This document shows, in pieces, positions 20,754-33,587 of a stretch of DNA of 64,000 nt (position 1 is its first letter; every line of letters starts with the position of its first letter). The position numbers and the translations under genes were made by a program. Source of the stretch: Aquanectria penicillioides (Eukaryota > Ascomycota > Sordariomycetes > Hypocreales > Nectriaceae); the NCBI GenBank assembly GCA_003415625.1, contig PYIU01000002.1, forward strand, positions 1,178,001 through 1,242,000, in the 5' to 3' direction. A model generated the notes under the pieces. It made no database searches. It saw only the letters and a list, made by a program, of their open reading frames with translations, and was not told the DNA's origin.

Positions 20754-23700
20754 CATAGCGATGACACACGAAGAGACAACACATCCCGGTTCCCGGGTAC
20801 TGGAACTCAGATCGATACCTCGATACGACATGACAAGTCCGTCCAGCCCTACGCGCTGTGAAGTCGATTACAATTGGGAGCATTCTGGCCCAATTTTGCC
20901 TCTAGGGTGACCCGCTAGGTGACAGAAACCACACGAGGGCCACCACCTGGGCCAGGGGCTTCCCCCAACTTCCCCCCATCCCCTTGCCCTTGCGTGGTAA
21001 TGGTTCTCCTCTCGGCTCTAGCACCACGACGAAGGACCTAAAAGCGTTAGAACTCGCCCTAGCAATGCCCGTTATGCCCGTCATGTATGTACGCCAACCT
21101 GTTCACGCCAGAAGCTAACTCAAAAGAACAATCTGGAGCTCCATCTGCCAGATGTGACAGATTACTCAGCACCGACGACATGTCCTCCCGTGTTAATCGA
21201 TGATCGTGATGCTGGGATGCCGGCAACTCAACCCTGAGGCCCGCAACATCACCCAGGGAAGCAGAGGAACCGTGACCGCAAGGCTCTGACTGGCCTATAG
21301 TCGCCGACACGCCCCCCCTTGGGAGGTGTGGCTGGTCTGCCGCTTCTACTGCACATATGAAAGAGGGGAAGAAACAGCCCGCCTGCCTATGAAAAACTAC
21401 TGGTGCCCTGGGGTGTAAAGATGCACGAAGCTGAGCTGAGGGCAAAATGCAATCCTGCATCCTCCACCACCTTTCATCATTTCATCCCGTCCCTCCACCT
21501 ACTGTCATGCATGCTGCCGCAGCCATCACACTGATGAGGATGGATTCGAGTCCTGGGACCGGGTTCGAGAGGTACGCCACCGATGCCCCCGGGCAAGAGG
21601 CTGCCTGATGACTGCCCAAGGGTTGAAACTTGACCTCTGGGAGCAGGATTATAGGCACTTGGCGTGTATCATCACCTGTCCCTTGATCCCCCCTTGGAGA
21701 GGATGATCTGCTGTGTCTCGCCTCGATGGACAGGCACTCAGACATACTTACGCCTCAACAACTCGAGATGGTGTCGCCAAACACCATCAAAGACCTATCT
21801 ACAGGAGAGAAGCATATCGGGCTAGCTCCGACGTTGCTCGCTGCAAGCCTCGAAGTCGAGAGAACCGTCCTCATCGACTGACCCCCCACCCTTCTTGAGA
21901 CGCTAAAGAAGTGCGATGACAGAATATCATTTTGCGTGGCTAGAATACGTGACACTCCATTCGGAATAAACCCTTTACTGCCGGGTCTCTTCTATTTGTA
22001 CCGACGTTGCTCCCGCCCCCTTCAATAGAAGCAAAGCAAAGAAGCAATTACACACCCAAGACCGACCCGTGGCCCGGGCCATGCCTAGAGCGGCCGCGGC
22101 TGCACGAGGCCCCAAGAGAGTTCCGGTCTGGAGAATCTGAAGTTTTGGCGGGGCCTTCTACCACATGGCTCGAGTAGATCAAACACGCCAGGCCGCCCCT
22201 AACGCCTTGCAACGGGCGCCCACGTAGAGAAGCGGATGCTTCAAGGAAGCTGCCGTCCGCAATCCATGTTCCGGGAGTATTATATGCATGTTTCTCCGAA
22301 GAAGGAAGCATAGAAATCCTACTGCTCTACCTGGAGGGTAGTAATCTTAGTACGGGAACCTCAAACCAGGCTGTCACCCTCCATTCCGCTTCACTTCCGC
22401 AGATTACCGTCCTGGTCCATCTTCGTGCTGAGATCACTGATTGTAATCTACTTAAACCGACTCCTTGTTTGATTTTGGTTCAATAAGAATACTATTTTCT
22501 TGGGCTTCTTTCCTTCTCCACAGGCACATGATCGCAGTGATGGACTGCCCTGACATATGTATTCGGCCGAGAGCGGGTGACATGCGTTGAGACGAGAGAA
22601 TGCACTCGACGTCACCACTGCCCTTGGCTGCTTGAGACGAACGAATGAGACAAAAGTGAAAAATCTGTCACCCCGGCCCAAACTATACTCTCATTTGTAT
22701 GTATGTTTGCTACTTGGGTCGAGTTCAACTGCTGCCTCCAACTCACAGTGCGCGGCGTGGTCAAATACCTGGAGGGGGCTTCGACGCTTTGGCTCTCGGG
22801 GGCCAGGCGCCTTCAGCCACGGATCTGCAGCGTCCCATATCGACAGACCAGCAACAGGCCCGAGCATTGTGGCATTCTCCTCGTATGGGCATGCTAGGGG
22901 CCTAAAGGGGGTAGTGTGAGACCTTATCGTTGAAGTAAATCCACAAAGGACAATGACCCCTGAATCACGGGTCCACTAGCTTTGAGCACTCGCAAATATG
23001 GGCCGGGGTACATATCGTGTAACGTCCTGTTTAAATGCTTCCTGATGGACAATACGCATATGTGCGCTGGGGTTTTCCCCAACTGTCAATTTTCGATCTC
23101 TCACGATTCTCACCGCACAACGACGAGTGTGAAGCCACGAGGAATGGGTCACATCAAATCGTGCTCAATGGGCCTGGCTCTCTCAGATGGCGCCGATCCT
23201 AGCAACTCATTGGAAAGCCACGATCTTCACAGGGGCTAACACTCGAGAGTGAGGTGCAGAGTGAGAAGGGGCGCAAGCTAACACATGCAGCCATAACTGG
23301 TGGGTGGTTGGGCATACGGTGGGGTCGATCATGGGGGGCATGTTACAACGAAAGGGGAAGCACATGCAGGCTCGGTGGATGAGAATAGATTTGGATTCTC
23401 GTCAGTACTCCCATCTCCCGTTCTGGGACTGCTCTCCACAGCGGGAGGGAGTGAAGTGTGGAACCAAGGAGATTGATCTGTATATTGGTGGAAGCAGAAG
23501 CCAGCGCCCTGTCACCCTGATGAAGAGATTTGAGGCTCAGAACGGAAAGTTATATCAATGGCATGGATCCCGGTAAGGCGAGGAAGACTGGTCATTCACT
23601 CTATTGTCCTTCACCCAGAACCGAATGACAGACGCTGTTTGGTCCCTCGTTCTCTTCGATCACCTTCCAGGTGGCTCCTCTATTGTGCGCCCCCCTGGTG

Positions 23701-24189
23701 ACCTGGTCCCAATTCACCCCGTTGCCCCGGTGTTCGGCACTCCTAGCCTCTCTGCAGGTCAGTCGCCGCCATCTGACTCCCGCTTAGTCTCTAATTGGGT
23801 ATGCTGGATCCTCTTTCACATCTCCCATCCACATCTCATTGTCACCTTCTTCTCACATTCCCATTCATATTCTATTCAAGGACAAGAAACACGTTTCTCT
23901 GAAGGCGAACGGATCTCACTTGAGACTCCACTCGTCTTCTGTCCTTGAGTACTTTAAGAGCTCTCTTCGAGTTCTTTCTTTGCTTTTCTCATCTTCACTT
24001 CCACACACTCGCACATTCTTCTCTTGATCCCACTTCTATTCATTTTTCTTTATACCCAACTTGAGCCTCAAGCTTCGATCAAATCGTTGACAAGAGTTCC
24101 AAGTCGTATCAACAACAACATCATTCTTCTTCTTCACACATCCCCACTACACACCCCTTCACACACACTTGCTGCTCACACAGCTTGGT

Positions 24190-24245
24190 GTAAGTCTCCC
24201 TTGTCGTGCTTCCTACCCCTTCCACAACATCAACTCTAACCTCAG
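24190..24245 (+). other. probable intron in a 5' untranslated leader
   Basis: A GTAAGT donor at 24190, a CTAAC branch-like site and a CTCAG acceptor ending at 24245 form a 56-base intron upstream of the Myb-like gene. It precedes the chosen ATG, so it would not change the protein. Confidence 0.5.
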
Positions 24246-24339
24246 GAGCCCACAGTTTCCCAAGCACCCTCCATCTTTCAAGAACACTGTTAAGAGCGGT
24301 AAACTTCTGCAAGTACCCATAACGGCAGTCTTGACCAAG

Positions 24340-26022
24340 ATGGATCAAAACCAAAACTACAACTTCAACTTCAACGAGATGGAAGTTGACCAGGGCCAGC
24401 AAGGTGCTGGTGCCAACTATGGCTTCAACAACGGCTACAACGCCGGTGGCAACTTTGCTCAGCCTGGCATCAACCAGGCCTCCCAATTCAACCTTGGACA
24501 GAGTGTGTTCCAGCCCGCTGCCCCTGCTGCCCCTGCTGCCCCTGTTACCAACATGGGCACTGGTGAGAGCCCTTTGCTCAACAACTACCCCGTAAGTGCC
24601 TTTGCCTTTGACCTCACTCCTCCCTGACACCATACCACAACCAAGAAGCAACGCTCGCTAACAACACACTCATCTCAGGATCCTGACGTTGTCGGTCTTG
24701 GTGCTCAGGGCCCCTATGGTATGGTCGTCAAGAACGAATCCAACCAGGCTCCTGTCAACAACGCCCAAGCCAATGTCGTCCGCGAGAACCAATCTGGCAT
24801 CTTTGGAAACCATGCTCCAGGCCAAATGCAAGTGTGGTCTCCTGGCCCTGCTGATGGCCGTGCCCTCATCTTTGATGCTCTCAACAACAGCATTGTCGCT
24901 GAAAATGACCCTGTTAAGGTCAGAGCCCCAGAGTTTGGCAATGTCATCCATGTTCCCCCCAAGTACTACAACATTCCCCCCATGCTTGGTCCCAACAACC
25001 AGTTGGTGCGCCTTCCTCCTGCCACGATTCATCAGGCTCCCATCATGATCACTGCTGAGTGCATCACTCGTGGTAATATCAAGTTCCCTCTGGGATCTGA
25101 CCTCAGGCACTTGATGACTTACAACATTCCCCTTGAGGCTGCTCCTCTTGCTGAGCCCATCCATGCCTTCAACGTTGGTCAAGATGGTGACAAGCAGGCA
25201 CTCAGACGTCCCGTTGATGTTTATGGCAGCCATGGTCCTGTTGTTCAGGGTTTGGCCTACAACTTCAACAACCTTGGTCTGGTTGCTCAGAATGGACAGC
25301 AGGTGGTTCCCGCTAATGAGAACAACTCTCCTGTTCAACAAGCTATCGCTTCCCCTGAGCAGGATGATTCTGAGTCTGAAGAGGATGCACCTCAGCCAGC
25401 TGTGGCTCTCGATCCTCGAGTCATCGCCGCCATTTACCATATCCGCAAGGCTCTCATCTGTGGAACCGTTCCCAATGAACCACTTCTTGAGCTTCCTGAG
25501 CTCTTCCCTGTCAATGAAGAGCGTCTGTCCCGGATTCGAAAGAAAGCTCTTCGAGACCGCCGCATTGCTTGGATGGAGAGGTACCCTCCTGGTGACGATG
25601 TTCAGTTCGGACGAGCTTATCTGTACATCTGTCGTCAGTGGAACATTACCTATGGCAATATCAAGCGAACTGGCAGACTCCCTGGCGCTGAACCTACTCT
25701 TCGAGGTCGGTATCGCATGATGACCAAGCCTCCTCGTGATCGTGTTCGTCACCCCGAGTGGACTCCCATTGATGTAAGTTCAACACTGGTCTTCGTATTC
25801 GACCCAACAACGACACTAATCACATCCCTCTAGTTGTACCTCATGTTTCGAGGTCTTCATCTCTTGTACCCTGGCATGAACCCGGAGACTGACAAGGTCT
25901 CCTGGAAGCAGATTGCGCTGTACATCAAGAACAATGGGGGAACTTACCTCTTCGGGTATGCCACCGTCAAGAAGAAGTTCATGGAGATGCGCCAGCAGGC
26001 TCTCGCTGCCGGTGCCCAGTAA
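24340..26022 (+). CDS. Asn/Gln-rich protein with Myb/SANT-like C-terminus
   Basis: Three exons: 24340-24591, 24679-25773 and 25834-26022, with introns of 87 and 60 bases, giving 511 residues. The ATG in CCAAGATGG context was chosen over an in-frame upstream ATG at 24169, which would translate the leader and its probable intron. The first 85 residues are Asn/Gln/Gly-rich (NYNFNFNEMEVDQ, then Pro-Ala repeats). A long Pro/Asn-rich middle has no clear domain. An acidic patch (DDSESEEDAP) precedes residues about 327-505, where two helical blocks contain spaced tryptophans and basic residues (TLRGRYRMMTKPPRDRVRH, PEWTPID, VSWKQIALYIK, TVKKKFMEM), reminiscent of Myb/SANT-type DNA-binding repeats. 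A nuclear DNA-binding role is inference. The codon choice is strongly biased towards C-ending codons, suggesting good expression. Confidence 0.8.
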
Positions 26023-26262
26023 GCATTCTAACATGCATGCTTGGTGATTGTTACACAATCAACGTTGTGCACGGGGACAGGTTTCAAGGGGGCGGATTTC
26101 TGAAAGCAGGTCTTGGTTTCCAAAGGTAGGAAACAATCAATGGGTGGCAAAATTGCTTTTACGGAGATTCACAAAGCACCAGATTCATACCAGAGTAGCT
26201 AGTTTTAAAGGAGATCTGATCCAATACAGGGTTATAGACCCAAATTTCAGATTCTTTACACA

Positions 26263-27368
26263 TTACAGCCTCGTCTCATGCTCCGGTGACAGTCCAATCT
26301 TCTTCAATACCTGTGACAATCCCTCTGGGTCCTTCTTCAGTGCCTCCCATTCTACCTCGTTCTTCACCAAGGCTGTGCCCGCCAACACCGTTCCATTCAA
26401 AGACAGAGTTCCCAACACACTTCCTTCCCTGTTTCTGATCTCGTAACCTTCTGACAAGCGCGGACAGACCACTAAAGTGTCCTTTGTCATTGCCATGTTG
26501 TAGCTAATCCTTGTTTCACCCTCTGAGGGAACGGCGTCGTCGATGCTGGGGTCCTTCGTGTGTGCCCCTACAGCTTGGCAGGCCTGTCGGTAGAGGCGTA
26601 AGTACGCAGCATGGAGCTCGCTTTTTGGCATTCCTAAATGAATCTTCTCGGCAAACGTGACAAAGGGGGCGGGCTTGGATGTCAAACTGTCCGCGAGAAC
26701 GTTCCATTCGCTACCTGGAACCAGACCGTCCTTCATTCTTGCGATGGGGAGCAGTTGGATGTGCCTATGCGGCTGGCTGGCTCCAGAGTGATCACCGCAG
26801 TTGAAAAAGGCAAATAGGCCATCATTGTTGCTTTCTTCATCAGTTTGTGGTTCACCGGTGTTCTCAACAGTCTTTGCTGTCTCATAGGCTTCGATACACG
26901 CCAGCGTGGCCTCCAGATCCGATTCTTCCAGCACATGAGTCTGGGGCTTGAACTCTGTGGTAGCGAGAATGAAGTGCTCAGGGACAATGGCAAATTTGTT
27001 CAGTACGAGGTAGTGGGCCGGGCTCAGATCTGTGACACGGAGAGCCGCAGGAGGATCAGCAAATGGATCAAACTGCTTGGGCTTGGCCGGAGCCTTCGGT
27101 GCGGCTTTTGGCTTGTTGGCCAGTGCAGGGGAGAAGCGGAGCTGGAACTGCACAAACTGTCAGCTGTGTGACTTGAGGAGATTCAAATGCCCCATCTGGC
27201 ACCGGAGACTGAGTTCTCTGGGTGCAGGAGGACACTCACCGGGATGCTGCCGGCGTGGAGGATGGTGACCTGGGTGGGGTAATACAACAATTCCCCTTCC
27301 GAGCGTGCGTTTGCAAAAGACTTTTTTACCAGGTCTGGCAAGGCGGAAGGAGCTTTAAGACGAGCCAT
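26263..27368 (-). CDS. apa2: Ap4A phosphorylase / ATP adenylyltransferase
   Basis: Two exons, 27368-27240 and 27147-26263, joined over a 92-base intron, giving 337 residues. The enzyme splits diadenosine tetraphosphate with phosphate into ATP and ADP (HIT superfamily, APA1/APA2 group, cytosolic or nuclear). Family features are visible in order: FQLRFSPALANKP, FDPFADPPAALRV, HYLVLNKFAIVPEHFILAT, GLFAFFNCGDHSGASQPH, and the catalytic H170-R-H172-I-Q174. The C-terminus contains YNMAMTKDTLVVCPR, also typical. Two acceptors nine bases apart are possible; I chose the downstream one because it gives IPFQLRF and leaves a normal distance from the CTGAC branch site. The 27.4-kb side is the promoter. 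Confidence 0.92.
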
Positions 27369-29311
27369 TGTGCAATTCTGTAGCTGTACTCTTCGTGGCA
27401 GAAAAATCAAAGATGTGAAATAAAGATCCAGAGGTTATCCCGGGATCAAAGTTGCGGCTTTACTAGCAGGATGGGTTTCTGATGCTCAGACTGCACTACG
27501 TGGCCCGTGCAGTGTGGAAGACCCAGCTCTGTGATCTGCAGCGCTGTGGTCTTACTGCCCGCTGGCCTGAACTTGCTGGTGGAATTTACTCAGGGTTAAC
27601 TTTTGCACATTCCTTCATCCTCAAACCTCAACTTCCCCAGGACATCCTCGGATACGCCGGGAAATTTGAGAAACTCTTAGAGGTAGGTTTATTTTATCCC
27701 TTTGATTTGTATCCCAGTTCTTTCCCTGATATAGTTGCTCTCGCTAACTTCACAATCTGCACTCCTAGAAACCTTGATCCTATTGCTGTGAAAACCCCAA
27801 GCAAGTCCAAAGAAGCAGCCGAAGAGGCAAACCTCACGGAGCCAAGTTCTAGAATTCCCCCTGAAGGATGCAAAGCTATGTACGGAATTGCAGGGGCCTG
27901 CTTCATGGGGTGGCACTGCCGGAGTGTTGTCCAAGTTGGCCTGTAACAACCCAGAGATTTCATCCTTTGCGTAACACAAGTGGCAAGTTTTGCCACCCCC
28001 TACAGTCAAAACTACTGAAATTCTTGGATATTCGGTCCTTTAAATCCCTGGAATCTCCATCACGCAAACGGCGAAAGGGTCTTGTCCATGCTGCTGACGG
28101 AGTACCGACTTACCAAATGGTCAACCGGAGAACCATCAGGGTATTTCATTACTACGACAATCACGTCCTCAAATAGACGAAATACTACGGTAGTATTCAT
28201 CTTGTTGATTGAATTTTGCTTACATGGAGCTCTTGCTAACCGGGATGAATCTTCAGTACCTTATCCTCCCCGAAAGCTACGATGAGCTCAACACAAGATT
28301 CCTACACGAAAAAACAACCTCAGAGCTGAATCATCTCTTCAGATACATTCTCAAGTTCAATCTACGACCGCAGTTAGACTAGGATAGTCCTTTGGGCTTC
28401 AGAAACGAAGAAAATAGTTCAGGAACTACAAGACCGCACTCCAACATCTCACGGTGACTGACATGAACAACGGCACACAAGGGCGTTCCATGGGGGCCCC
28501 AGGGCCAAATTGGATCCGAGTATTATCAATGGAGATTTCTGCAGGGATTGGGTGGCACATAGTCTTTAAGACGGACTCTCTGACAAGTACTAGATCATGT
28601 GGTCGAAACTGGAGCAGAACAGGTTGTAAGTCCTTATTCCACAGTTCCCTTTGTATATCTGACTAAGATCAGGATTCAGAACTCAAAACCTATGAAAGCC
28701 AAGCCTGAATACCACTCCAAGTCGCAGAAGTCGGTGAACTTGACCCACAGTCAACTCAGGTACTGTGGGAGCTTGAGACTAATATCCTGAGGGTAATATG
28801 CGTTGCCATCGACCCCAAGTAAGAAATAGCATCTATGGTGACAGATTCTAACATCTAACTTGATTTAGATACTCCCATCCTGTCTCTAAAAGGAAATTGC
28901 CAAAAACCTTCTCCGAAACCACCTCCTGCTCGTTCCGATGCCTTCCCGTTCTCTTGATGCCCCTCCCTCGAAGTGCAACCGAAAATCGAGTCTACCGAGT
29001 CTCTTTCGAGTATATTAATGTATTTGTGGAAATAATCTACTCTTACTGTACACCTTATGCCTGGAGTATAATATGGCACTCTGAAAGCGCACTCACTGTG
29101 CTACCATTGCGACGAGTACTCAAGATCGCCTGAAATTTTGTGGCCAGCTGAGACTCCGAACAATACCAAGAGAAGCAAGATTTTGATTTAATCAACTATT
29201 CGGGTTTGCGCAATGTTGCTTCTAAGCCTCCATGTTCCATTCCCCAACTTTCCTCTCTACTCAGGGTTGGCTGAACCTAACGCTTTAGTAATTTAGACTT
29301 CAGAACAAAAA
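27369..29311. other. intergenic, no supported gene
   Basis: A frame at 27482-27946 contains an intron-like stretch (GTAGGT ... CACTCCTAG, about 27682-27769), but joining the flanks gives an early stop, so no gene is called. The remainder is short frames without domains. Confidence 0.4.
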
Positions 29312-29902
29312 ATGGCCTCTTCCGGACCACTTGACATTTGAGATCTTCCTTTACGAATCATAATATCCTATCTCGACCCCCGAGCACCCTGAGAGCACCG
29401 AGCGTCCTAAGAATTCACGAATCCCATACATTCTTCCACAAAGACCCCCAAGGTGCAAGAACCCCGAGCCCTTCCGAAACCGTATCGAACCTGGCCTATC
29501 TGTGGGTACAGCTCCTATTCACTTACAAGATTTTGGCCGCTGACTTGCTGAAGATGTATGTCTTTGCGGCGTAACGGATTCCGTTTCCTACCACTCTCAA
29601 GAGTCCCGAATTTCCCCCCTCCGACCGACCGCTTCTGTTGAGGCCCACAAAGCTCGATTGTTCTCGACACCTCCCGAACCAATATGCACCGAAAATCTTC
29701 ATCCAGTCCGTTGCTCACAAGCAGCAACCTCCGGTTCGAAAAACACCTCTGTGACCTCATTTCCCAGAATCATCGGACGATTCGCTTTCTCAAAGGGGCT
29801 GCCCCGGCAATTCCAAAAGAGAGAGATACTATATCTGTAGGCTTGCTAAGGAATCATTCTGAAACAGCATACCAAGTTCAAAAAGAAATTTCCCCATTTT
29901 GA
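29312..29902 (+). pseudogene. degenerate F-box gene remnant
   Basis: An ATG at 29312 opens MASSGPLDI, meets a TGA, then continues in the same frame DLPLRIIISYLDPRAP, a clear F-box start (Skp1-binding module). A further stop follows directly. Downstream, a frame at 29684-29902 (NLRFEKHLCDLISQNHRTIRFL and onwards) looks like a later part of the same protein. Several stops and frame changes separate the parts, so this is a dead copy. The first stop (TGA in place of what could be CGA) is a C-to-T type change, compatible with RIP or simple decay. Confidence 0.5.
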
Positions 29903-30897
29903 GGCTAAGAAAAATATCCCATGGGCACACGATGCCATATACCACAACCCCATGCTTGTATTGATTGGGTGCCTGAAAATGGTAGAATCTGATCTGAGGG
30001 TATCGCCCACGTGTGGGAAAGCATCTAAATCAGTCTCTAATCGCCTGTTCAATCACTACGGCCGTTCACGGCGGCCTCAGCCCATACAGGCTTGTGGAGG
30101 TTTGACAGACTACTAGAGGGTAGCTTTTGTCTCCCCTATCAATACTTGGAGGTAATTCTCAATATTTAAGGGCTGGAGAACCCTTGAAGCTATTGTCTTC
30201 AGCCACTAAGCTCTTCACTCCCCAATCCCGAGTGCGTCGACGCTGGTTGCCTTGAATCGAGTTACAGATTAGTTTGGGACGCTGTTACGCGGTCAACTAC
30301 CCCATTCTTGTATGCCAACATAATCAGTGACTGATTATAACTAGAGATCTGCATAACTTCCTACGTCCTGCTAGCGCATAACATGCCCTAGCTTTTGTGT
30401 TTAGTTCATTGTCATGGGTTCAGGAGGAATAGAGCTCTAAACGGAATATACAATGAATAATCGGTTGGATTTGGTTGGTATTGCGGCAAATCCGATCAGT
30501 AATGCGGATCGCATTTCAGTTATCCTGAGTAGTTGCTAAAGCTTAAACTGCCCATTATCTGAAGGCTCAGGAGCTTCATTGTGGAATATGTGTTGTGCTA
30601 AAATACTTAGCGTTTTCATGGCTGTTGGGATTTGCAACTGTCAATTTTTGTGGGTCTATGAACCTTACTCAGTTAGAATGCACGTATAGCTTTCATTTGG
30701 GTAAAGCTAGCCTACTTTCTTAGCAAGATGAAGTGTTCATGTGATCAGTCTCGTTTCGCTCGATCCAGATCCTGTCAGCATCGCAGATAAGTCTTTACCC
30801 CTCACATTACTGGAAATCCCAACAAAAGGTCTAATTTATTATTGATGAAGCGAAGCGCTTTGAGAGAAGATTTTTGGATTAGTTAGAACACCTAATA
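29903..30897. other. intergenic, no supported gene
   Basis: No open frame of note. A small palindrome, GCCGTTCACGGC, is seen at about 30061. The last part would carry the promoter of the FAD oxidoreductase gene. Confidence 0.45.
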
Positions 30898-32495
30898 ATG
30901 AGGCCTCGTCTATTTTTCACTGCTACTTTGCTCTCCACCGTCCTCTCTCAGGACCCAGGGTTGCCTGTTCAAGACCCTAGCATCTCATATTGGCAGACTC
31001 CTCCCAATACTGATGTCGCAGACCACCAATCCGAAATCCTTCCGGAAGAAGCTGATGTAGTGATAATTGGATCCGGGATGTCGGGCACGAGTATTGCCTG
31101 GAATCTCTTGCATATGTCCAAGACGCCGCCCACTGCTCTCAAGATTGCCATGGTTGAAGCTCGGCAAGCTTGTTCAGGCGCGACGGGAAGAAATGGGGGC
31201 CATATACGACCCTCGTCGTACGCCGAATATGAGGAAATGAAAGAAGTAGCGACGAGACAAGATGCGGTTAAAATTACGAAGCTCCGGGCTGCACATGTCG
31301 AAGCATTAATAGCAGTTGCCAACTCTTTATCAGAAGAGGGCAGAAAAGCAGCTCAAGCCCGCTCAGTCGACAGTATTGATGCATTTTATAACGAAGAGGA
31401 GTGGGAAGCTGCAGTGAGTCAATGGAATATCCTTCGAAAGGAGATCCCTGAGATCGGGAATGAGTGGATAAAACTCGATAAGAAGGATGCTCGCAGGGTA
31501 AGAGGCAACAGGTACAGAATTGCCCCTATGCTGACAAGAGGGTTCAGATTTCCCTTCTCCCAGAGGTAGTCGGCGTTTTAGCTGGATCTCCAAAAATAGC
31601 CGGTGCTATTTGGCCATATCGTTTTATCACACACGCACAGAAGCTCCTTCTAGATGTATACCCAAGCTTTTCACTGGATACCAACACGGCAGTCACCAAG
31701 GTGAATTCTTTGACGGATGGAACGCCCCCCTACAATTTTGAGGTCATCACCACCCGCGGCAAGATCTTGACAAACCATGTTGTCCATGCCACCAATGCCT
31801 GGACCCCCCACCTTGTTCCCGGTCTTCGAGGTGCTATTACTGGAGGACGCTTGCACATGAGTGCCCAACTTGGTGGAACTGGTCTTCCAAAGGCCGGAAC
31901 CTGGCCCCCATACCTCGGAAATATTAGCCAAGCCGGCGGGCGCGCTTGGTCTCTGTTCCGGAACGGCCTTGACTACGTCGTTCAGGTACCTGGAAATGAC
32001 GAGTATATGTTTGGTGGTGGTGCTGGGATCCCTCGACACAACTCATACTCCATGGATGATAGCGGCTTCCCTGACCATGCCGTAGCATCATACCTAAACG
32101 GTGCTCTGCCAAATTATTTCGGCTATAAGACTTGGGGGTCTGAAAGGTTTGACTTTCCACAGCAGGTTTCTCATGACATCTGGCCTGGACGCACTAAGCG
32201 AGTATGGACCGGCATCGAAGGAGATACTGCTGATGGTATGCCATTTGTTGGTCAGCTTCCAGAGTCGGTCACCAATCGAACACTAAGGAATGCTTCAGCT
32301 GGCGCGGAGTGGACTTCGGCTGCCTTTAATGGTGAAGGGATGTGCTTTGCGTGGCTGTGCGGCGAAGCTGTCAGCGAAATGATTCTGAGTTATGGGTTGA
32401 ACAAAAGTGTCTCAGATTGGTTCCCTGGATCCTTCTCAGTCACGCCAGAGAGGCTCAGCAACAGAATTAAAACGACAGCCCGCAGACGTCGGTGA
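30898..32495 (+). CDS. secreted FAD-dependent oxidoreductase (DAO family)
   Basis: Two exons, 30898-31497 and 31548-32495, joined over a 50-base intron (GTAAGA ... CTGAC ... TTCAG), giving 515 residues; read without splicing the first exon would stop at 31569. Residues 1-18 look like a signal peptide (MRPRLFFTATLLSTVLS). The FAD-binding Rossmann motif is DVVIIGSGMSGTS (near residues 52-65), followed by the DAO-family ATGRNGGHIRP. The C-terminal half has the second FAD contact region (VVHATNAWTPHL) and the closing DGMPFVGQLPES ... FNGEGMCFAWLCGEAV, as in D-amino-acid oxidase and glycine or sarcosine oxidase relatives. The amine or amino-acid substrate is not predictable from the sequence. It would use oxygen and release peroxide (family knowledge). 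Confidence 0.88.
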
Positions 32496-33587
32496 TTTTC
32501 AACAACAGTGCAATTATTTGTATGTAATGTCAATAATGATGGACAATTGATGTCTCTTGAAGATGCTATTAATGTGCGACATTGTCTTCTATGCTAGCCA
32601 CCGTGTATTGGCCGTAGATGCAGTCAAAGACGGGCTGGCTCTAGGCTAGAATAAAAAAGGAATTGAAAGACGAAGCCAACGTAACTTCTTGATCAATGTG
32701 TCGTTTCAAAGAAGGAATGCCATCTACGTGACCCAAATCTTTCAAGCCACGACATATGCTTGGTTCCATTGGGTCATTGAGAGATATAGGAGCAAGACTC
32801 AAGTAGCATTGGTGTTTTCGATGCCATGCAAGAGAGTCCTGAATCCTCGCCACTGGCGCCACAGCAATAGGCCAGAAATAAAGCAATATGACAATTTGTG
32901 TGATTTTTATCTTTGAGCTTTATTCAGCAAATTTTGATCCATATTCGATAACTTCTCGTTTGCTTGGGAGACGTTGAAAGAAACATGTTGTTTGCTAGCC
33001 TTGTTTGTCACCTGGGTTTGTTGGTGGAAAAGCTTAATTGGATGTCTTAGCACTATGACGAAGTTTCGTAGCACCCGAAAATAACCTAAGTCGTACCATT
33101 GCGTTATTCAGTTTGGGCAGTGCTTTTCTATCTCTTTCTACTTTGTTGGTAACTAGGAAGGGTCACCCCAACCCAAAACACACACCCCACCCAGTACGGT
33201 TGAGTATAGGGTATGCTGACGATGACTTGGTCAGCACAGCTAGGCATCTGCGAACTACCGAATTGTGTGGTAAAGCATCTGATTAGATGCTTTTGGTGGC
33301 AAGGCAATCATAAAATAAAGACAATTGACGGGGAATTCATGTAAAAGAACAAGACCTTGCCTTCGGACAAGACAATGGGCCAAAAATAAAATTTTCAAAA
33401 ATAATAATTAATTGGAGAGTTCTGCATGTCTTCCATCAATCTTGCAGTGGCCCCTTTCATCCTTCTCGGCTAAGGTCACAGCTACCCTAGTCCACATTCC
33501 CCTGGCCACCAACACACTACCTAGTCGTGGATCGGGATGACGGGAGTAAATTCGAAAGAAGATCCTAAGACTATTTGGCCAACCCTA
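32496..33587. other. intergenic, no supported gene
   Basis: 1.1 kb between the convergent oxidoreductase and the hydrolase fragment. AT-rich patches occur at 33310-33420. Nothing coding is supported. Confidence 0.5.

Larger units (their letters stand above)
19338..24339. other. 5-kb gene-poor region and leader of the Myb-like gene
   Basis: No reading frame here has a recognisable domain or joinable exons. Poly-T/pyrimidine tracts lie at 19405-19460 and 19650-19685 (3' flank of the receptor gene). A G-rich minisatellite is at 20719. The part from about 23810 to 24340 is pyrimidine-rich and looks like promoter and 5' leader of the gene at 24340. The rest shows nothing I can name. Confidence 0.5.

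Noticed and set aside
24670..25752. A 360-codon frame on the minus strand
   Set aside because: It is the antisense shadow of the strongly codon-biased Myb-like gene and has no domain.
27482..27946. A 154-codon frame with an intron-like insert
   Set aside because: Splicing the apparent intron leads straight to a stop, and no domain is visible.
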